Below, one piece after another: positions 5,590 through 7,210 of a stretch of DNA of 7,210 nt (within the stretch, counting starts at the first letter, position 1; every line of letters starts with the position of its first letter). This stretch comes from Deltaproteobacteria bacterium (GTDB lineage Bacteria; Desulfobacterota; Desulfarculia; Adiutricales; Adiutricaceae), in the NCBI GenBank assembly GCA_031278795.1, contig JAITJT010000127.1, forward strand, positions 1 to 7,210, written 5' to 3'. The notes under the pieces were generated by a model, which was given only the letters and a program-made list of their open reading frames with translations, was not told the DNA's origin and did not search any database. Made by a program: the position numbers and the translations under genes.

Positions 5590-6300
5590 TTAGGTGAGGT
5601 AGGCCTTGAGGTCCTTCACGAAGAGGGGGTCCACCTTGACCCCGGGGCCCATGGTGCTGGAGAGCACCAGGCCCTTGATGTAGGCCCCCTTGGAGGTGGA
5701 AGGCTTGGCCCTCTGGATGGAGTCCATGAAGGCCGCTATGTTTAGTAAGAGCTTCTCTTTGGTGAAAGAGACCTTGCCCATGGGGGAGTGGACTATGCCG
5801 TTCTTCTCCACCCGGAACTCTATCTTTCCGGCCTTTAGCTCTTTGACAGCCGTGGCCACGTCAAAGGTGACGGTACCCAGCTTGGCGTTGGGCATGAGGC
5901 CCCTGGGGCCTAGGATCTTTCCCAAGCGGCCCACCAGGCCCATGATGTCCGGGGTGGCTATGGCCTTGTCGAACTCCAAGAATCCCCCCTGGACCTTCTC
6001 CACCAGATCCTCGGCACCGGAGACGTCGGCTCCGGCCTCCCGGGCCTCCCTCTCCTTTTCGCCCTTGGCGAAAACAGCCACCCGCACGGTCTTGCCCGTG
6101 CCGCTGGGGAGGTTGACGGTACCTCTCACCATCTGATCCGCGTGCCTGGGATCCACACCCAGCTTGACCGCTATCTCCACGGTCTCGTCGAACTTGGCGT
6201 AGGCCGCGCTCTGGATAAGAGAGACGGCCTCCTCGAAGGTGTAGCGCTTGGTGCGGTCTACTTTCTGAAGCGCCTCTTTGTGCTTTTTGCTCACTGACAT
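5590..6300 (-). CDS. rplA: Large ribosomal subunit protein uL1 (L1)
   Basis: L1-stalk protein that moves deacylated tRNA out of the E site; in many bacteria it also represses its own mRNA. It has 236 residues, close to the E. coli length of 234. Domain I residues lie at both ends and domain II between about 70 and 160. [18 protein letters not shown] (127-144) holds the L1 signature, and the RNA-contact region near [20 protein letters not shown] (37-56) is normal. The ATG at 6300 was chosen over the in-frame ATG at 6339. It has AGGAG five to six bases upstream, begins MSVSKKHK as usual for L1, and the longer form would translate the ribosome binding site. The frame ends with TAA. Separation from rplK by 428 bp is unusual. 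Confidence 0.98.
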   Translation of the reverse strand: MSVSKKHKEALQKVDRTKRYTFEEAVSLIQSAAYAKFDETVEIAVKLGVDPRHADQMVRGTVNLPSGTGKTVRVAVFAKGEKEREAREAGADVSGAEDLVEKVQGGFLEFDKAIATPDIMGLVGRLGKILGPRGLMPNAKLGTVTFDVATAVKELKAGKIEFRVEKNGIVHSPMGKVSFTKEKLLLNIAAFMDSIQRAKPSTSKGAYIKGLVLSSTMGPGVKVDPLFVKDLKAYLT

Positions 6301-6346
6301 GATTTCTCCTATGGGTATAAGATTAATTGGGCTCCCCATAACGCCC
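6301..6346 (-). promoter_or_regulatory. Possible H-type pseudoknot at the rplA ribosome binding site
   Basis: In minus-strand order there is GGGC (6346-6343), GT, TATGGG (6340-6335), GA, GCCC (6332-6329), a 13-base A/T linker, and CCCATA (6315-6310). The last runs straight into the AGGAG Shine-Dalgarno. GGGC pairs with GCCC (4 bp) and its loop TATGGG pairs with CCCATA (6 bp), the segment order of an H-type pseudoknot. Folding would place a helix end against the ribosome binding site. L1 autoregulation is established in other bacteria, but this element does not match a motif I can name, so the regulator is inferred. Confidence 0.4.
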
Positions 6347-6368
6347 TTTTCTGGTTTACATATGACGC

Positions 6369-6413
6369 AAATATCCCAAGGCCTCCTTGGGGTGGAGGCC
6401 TGGGATATTTTTT
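6369..6413 (+). terminator. 17-bp hairpin with T run, plus-strand terminator-like
   Basis: AAATATCCCAAGGCCTCC (6369-6386) pairs with GGAGGCCTGGGATATTT (6394-6410) over 17 bp with one bulged A and a 7-base loop. On the plus strand the stem ends in ATATTTTTT, a good intrinsic terminator tail. In the operon direction only ATATTT within the stem follows, so it would be a weak terminator for rplK-rplA messages. It would stop antisense transcription entering the rplK side, or serve as a transcript-stabilising or processing hairpin. Confidence 0.55.
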
Positions 6414-6465
6414 GGATTTTCTTGTGTTATTTAGCGTGCGAGATTGTCTAACCCACATTAAAGTT

Positions 6466-6499
6466 AAAAAGTCCCCCGCCTTGGCCCGGGGGGTTTTTT
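6466..6499. terminator. Bidirectional terminator-like hairpin between rplK and rplA
   Basis: CCCCCG (6473-6478) pairs with CGGGGG (6487-6492) around an 8-base loop. On the plus strand the stem is followed within a base by T6 (6494-6499). On the minus strand, the direction of the operon, it is followed by ACTTTTT (6472-6466). Both orientations therefore resemble intrinsic terminators. It lies 230 bases after the rplK stop, so some rplK transcripts may end here and rplA may depend on readthrough or on its own promoter. I could not identify a convincing promoter between here and rplA. Confidence 0.6.
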
Positions 6500-6565
6500 A
6501 GGGCACATCTCAAAACATGTTGCACTTCCGCCTAAATGTTTTTACCGCCAATGGCGCGCGATATG

Positions 6566-6583
6566 GGCGCTCTTACGAGCGCC
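6566..6583. other. Perfect 7-bp hairpin in the rplK-rplA spacer
   Basis: GGCGCTC (6566-6572) with GAGCGCC (6577-6583) has a 4-base loop and can extend to 9 bp with one bulged G. An adjacent overlapping dyad, CGCCA/TGGCG near 6547-6555, could compete. Neither has a T run. Confidence 0.45.
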
Positions 6584-6663
6584 ATTCCCCTGTGGCCATA
6601 CTGTGAGCCCGGCGGAGGGGCCTGGACTAGTAAAAAGTAGCCCAGATGTAACAGTTGACCGGA

Positions 6664-6680
6664 TGGCATTAATAATGCCA
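6664..6680. other. Perfect 7-bp inverted repeat downstream of rplK
   Basis: TGGCATT (6664-6670) and AATGCCA (6674-6680) flank AAT, making an almost continuous palindrome. On the minus strand a run TTTTTTCCCC precedes it, so it is not in terminator order. It could be a protein-binding dyad or an mRNA 3' hairpin 49 bases after the rplK stop. Confidence 0.45.
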
Positions 6681-6728
6681 GGGGAAAAAATCTGAAAAGG
6701 CGTGAGGCTCTTAAGCAAATGTGCGAGC

Positions 6729-7157
6729 CTACTCCTTAACCACCTGCAGTCCCATGCTCCTGGCTGTTCCGGCGATTATCTTCTTGGCCTCATCCATGCT
6801 GTTGGCCGAGAGGTCGTCGAACTTCACCTTGGCGATCTCCTCCAGCTGGGCCTCGGTCACCTGGCCTATGGTCTTGCGGCCCGGGGTGTTGGAGCCCTTG
6901 GCGGCCTTCACCGCCTGCTTCAGGAGAAAGGAGGCCGGTGGGGTCTTGGTGACAAAGGTGAAGGTCTTGTCCGAATAGACCGTGATGACCACCGGTATGA
7001 TGAGGCCCTCTTGCTTCTGGGTACGGGCGTTGTAGGCCTTGGTGAACTCTATGGGGCTGAGGCCGTGCTGACCCAGGGCCGGGCCCACCGGAGGGCCGGG
7101 GACGGCTCCCCCGGCGGGGAGCTGCAACTTGACCTGGGCCACGACTTTTTTTGCCAT
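6729..7157 (-). CDS. rplK: Large ribosomal subunit protein uL11 (L11)
   Basis: Stalk-base protein binding the GTPase-associated region of 23S rRNA with L10. It has 142 residues, exactly the E. coli length. The N-terminal domain carries [11 protein letters not shown] (22-32) with the prolines that line the thiostrepton site, and [11 protein letters not shown] (67-77) closes it. The rRNA-binding C-terminal domain runs from about residue 75 and includes [14 protein letters not shown] (88-101) and [11 protein letters not shown] (127-137). The stretch [14 protein letters not shown] (31-44) differs from the common HGVNIMEFCKAFNA. The ATG at 7157 was chosen over the in-frame ATG at 7205. It starts [12 protein letters not shown] as usual and has AAGGAG nine to ten bases upstream. 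The stop is TAG. nusG would be expected to the right. Confidence 0.98.
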   Translation of the reverse strand: MAKKVVAQVKLQLPAGGAVPGPPVGPALGQHGLSPIEFTKAYNARTQKQEGLIIPVVITVYSDKTFTFVTKTPPASFLLKQAVKAAKGSNTPGRKTIGQVTEAQLEEIAKVKFDDLSANSMDEAKKIIAGTARSMGLQVVKE

Positions 7158-7192
7158 TTCAAACGTCTCCTTGGAAAGGAAGGGCGCTAAAG

Positions 7193-7210
7193 GGTGCTTG
7201 GGCACCTTTT
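7193..7210 (+). terminator. Small hairpin with T run at the window edge
   Basis: GGTGC (7193-7197) pairs with GCACC (7202-7206), then TTTT follows and the window ends. In plus orientation it looks like the start of a weak intrinsic terminator; on the minus strand CTTT follows it. It lies in the leader between rplK and the upstream gene and cannot be judged without the missing flank. Confidence 0.3.

Noticed and set aside
6301..6339. Extended start for rplA adding 13 residues
   Set aside because: The extension would translate the AGGAG ribosome binding site and does not resemble L1 N-termini; MSVSKKHK at 6300 does.
6702..7190. Plus-strand open frame of 162 codons across rplK
   Set aside because: It is the antisense shadow of rplK, which is conserved over its full length on the minus strand.
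7158..7205. Extended start for rplK adding 16 residues
   Set aside because: The extension includes the AAGGAG site in front of MAKKVV and is not found in L11 proteins, which are normally about 142 residues.

Overview
The window holds the conserved ribosomal-protein / RNA-polymerase block, all on the minus strand. In transcription order (right to left) it reads rplK (L11), rplA (L1), rplJ (L10), rplL (L7/L12), then the first 862 codons of rpoB, which runs off the left edge. In most bacteria nusG lies upstream of rplK and rpoC downstream of rpoB; both would fall outside the window. The proteins look bacterial and Gram-negative. The RpoB and L7/L12 sequences resemble Deltaproteobacteria / Desulfobacterota most, but that is a family-level impression and not a search result.

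Layout by position: rpoB partial (1-2587); a 1,643-bp non-coding spacer (2588-4230); rplL (4231-4626); a 68-bp spacer with two hairpins; rplJ (4695-5240); a 349-bp leader with an L10-type autoregulatory RNA and a very strong 13-bp palindrome; rplA (5590-6300); a 428-bp spacer with two terminator-class hairpins and a possible pseudoknot at the rplA ribosome binding site; rplK (6729-7157); and 53 bp of upstream sequence. All five genes are intact in frame and keep their family signatures.

The genes are ordinary and the spacers are not. About 35% of the window (2,541 of 7,210 bp) is non-coding, inside an operon that is usually compact. The rplL-rpoB spacer has two compositional halves. The rpoB-proximal half (about 2600-3690) is AT-rich and built from a succession of short degenerate tandem repeats whose unit changes along the region. 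The rplL-proximal half (about 3690-4200) is GC-richer, packed with consecutive small hairpins, and ends in a 14-bp tandem repeat. I found no convincing gene, tRNA or known ncRNA in it.

Together the genes make the L11/L1 and L10/L12 parts of the large ribosomal subunit and the beta subunit of RNA polymerase. Two translational control points can be argued from sequence: the L10 leader before rplJ (strong) and a pseudoknot-like element at the rplA start (speculative). No new multi-gene system is present. The unusual content is RNA and repeat structure in the spacers.
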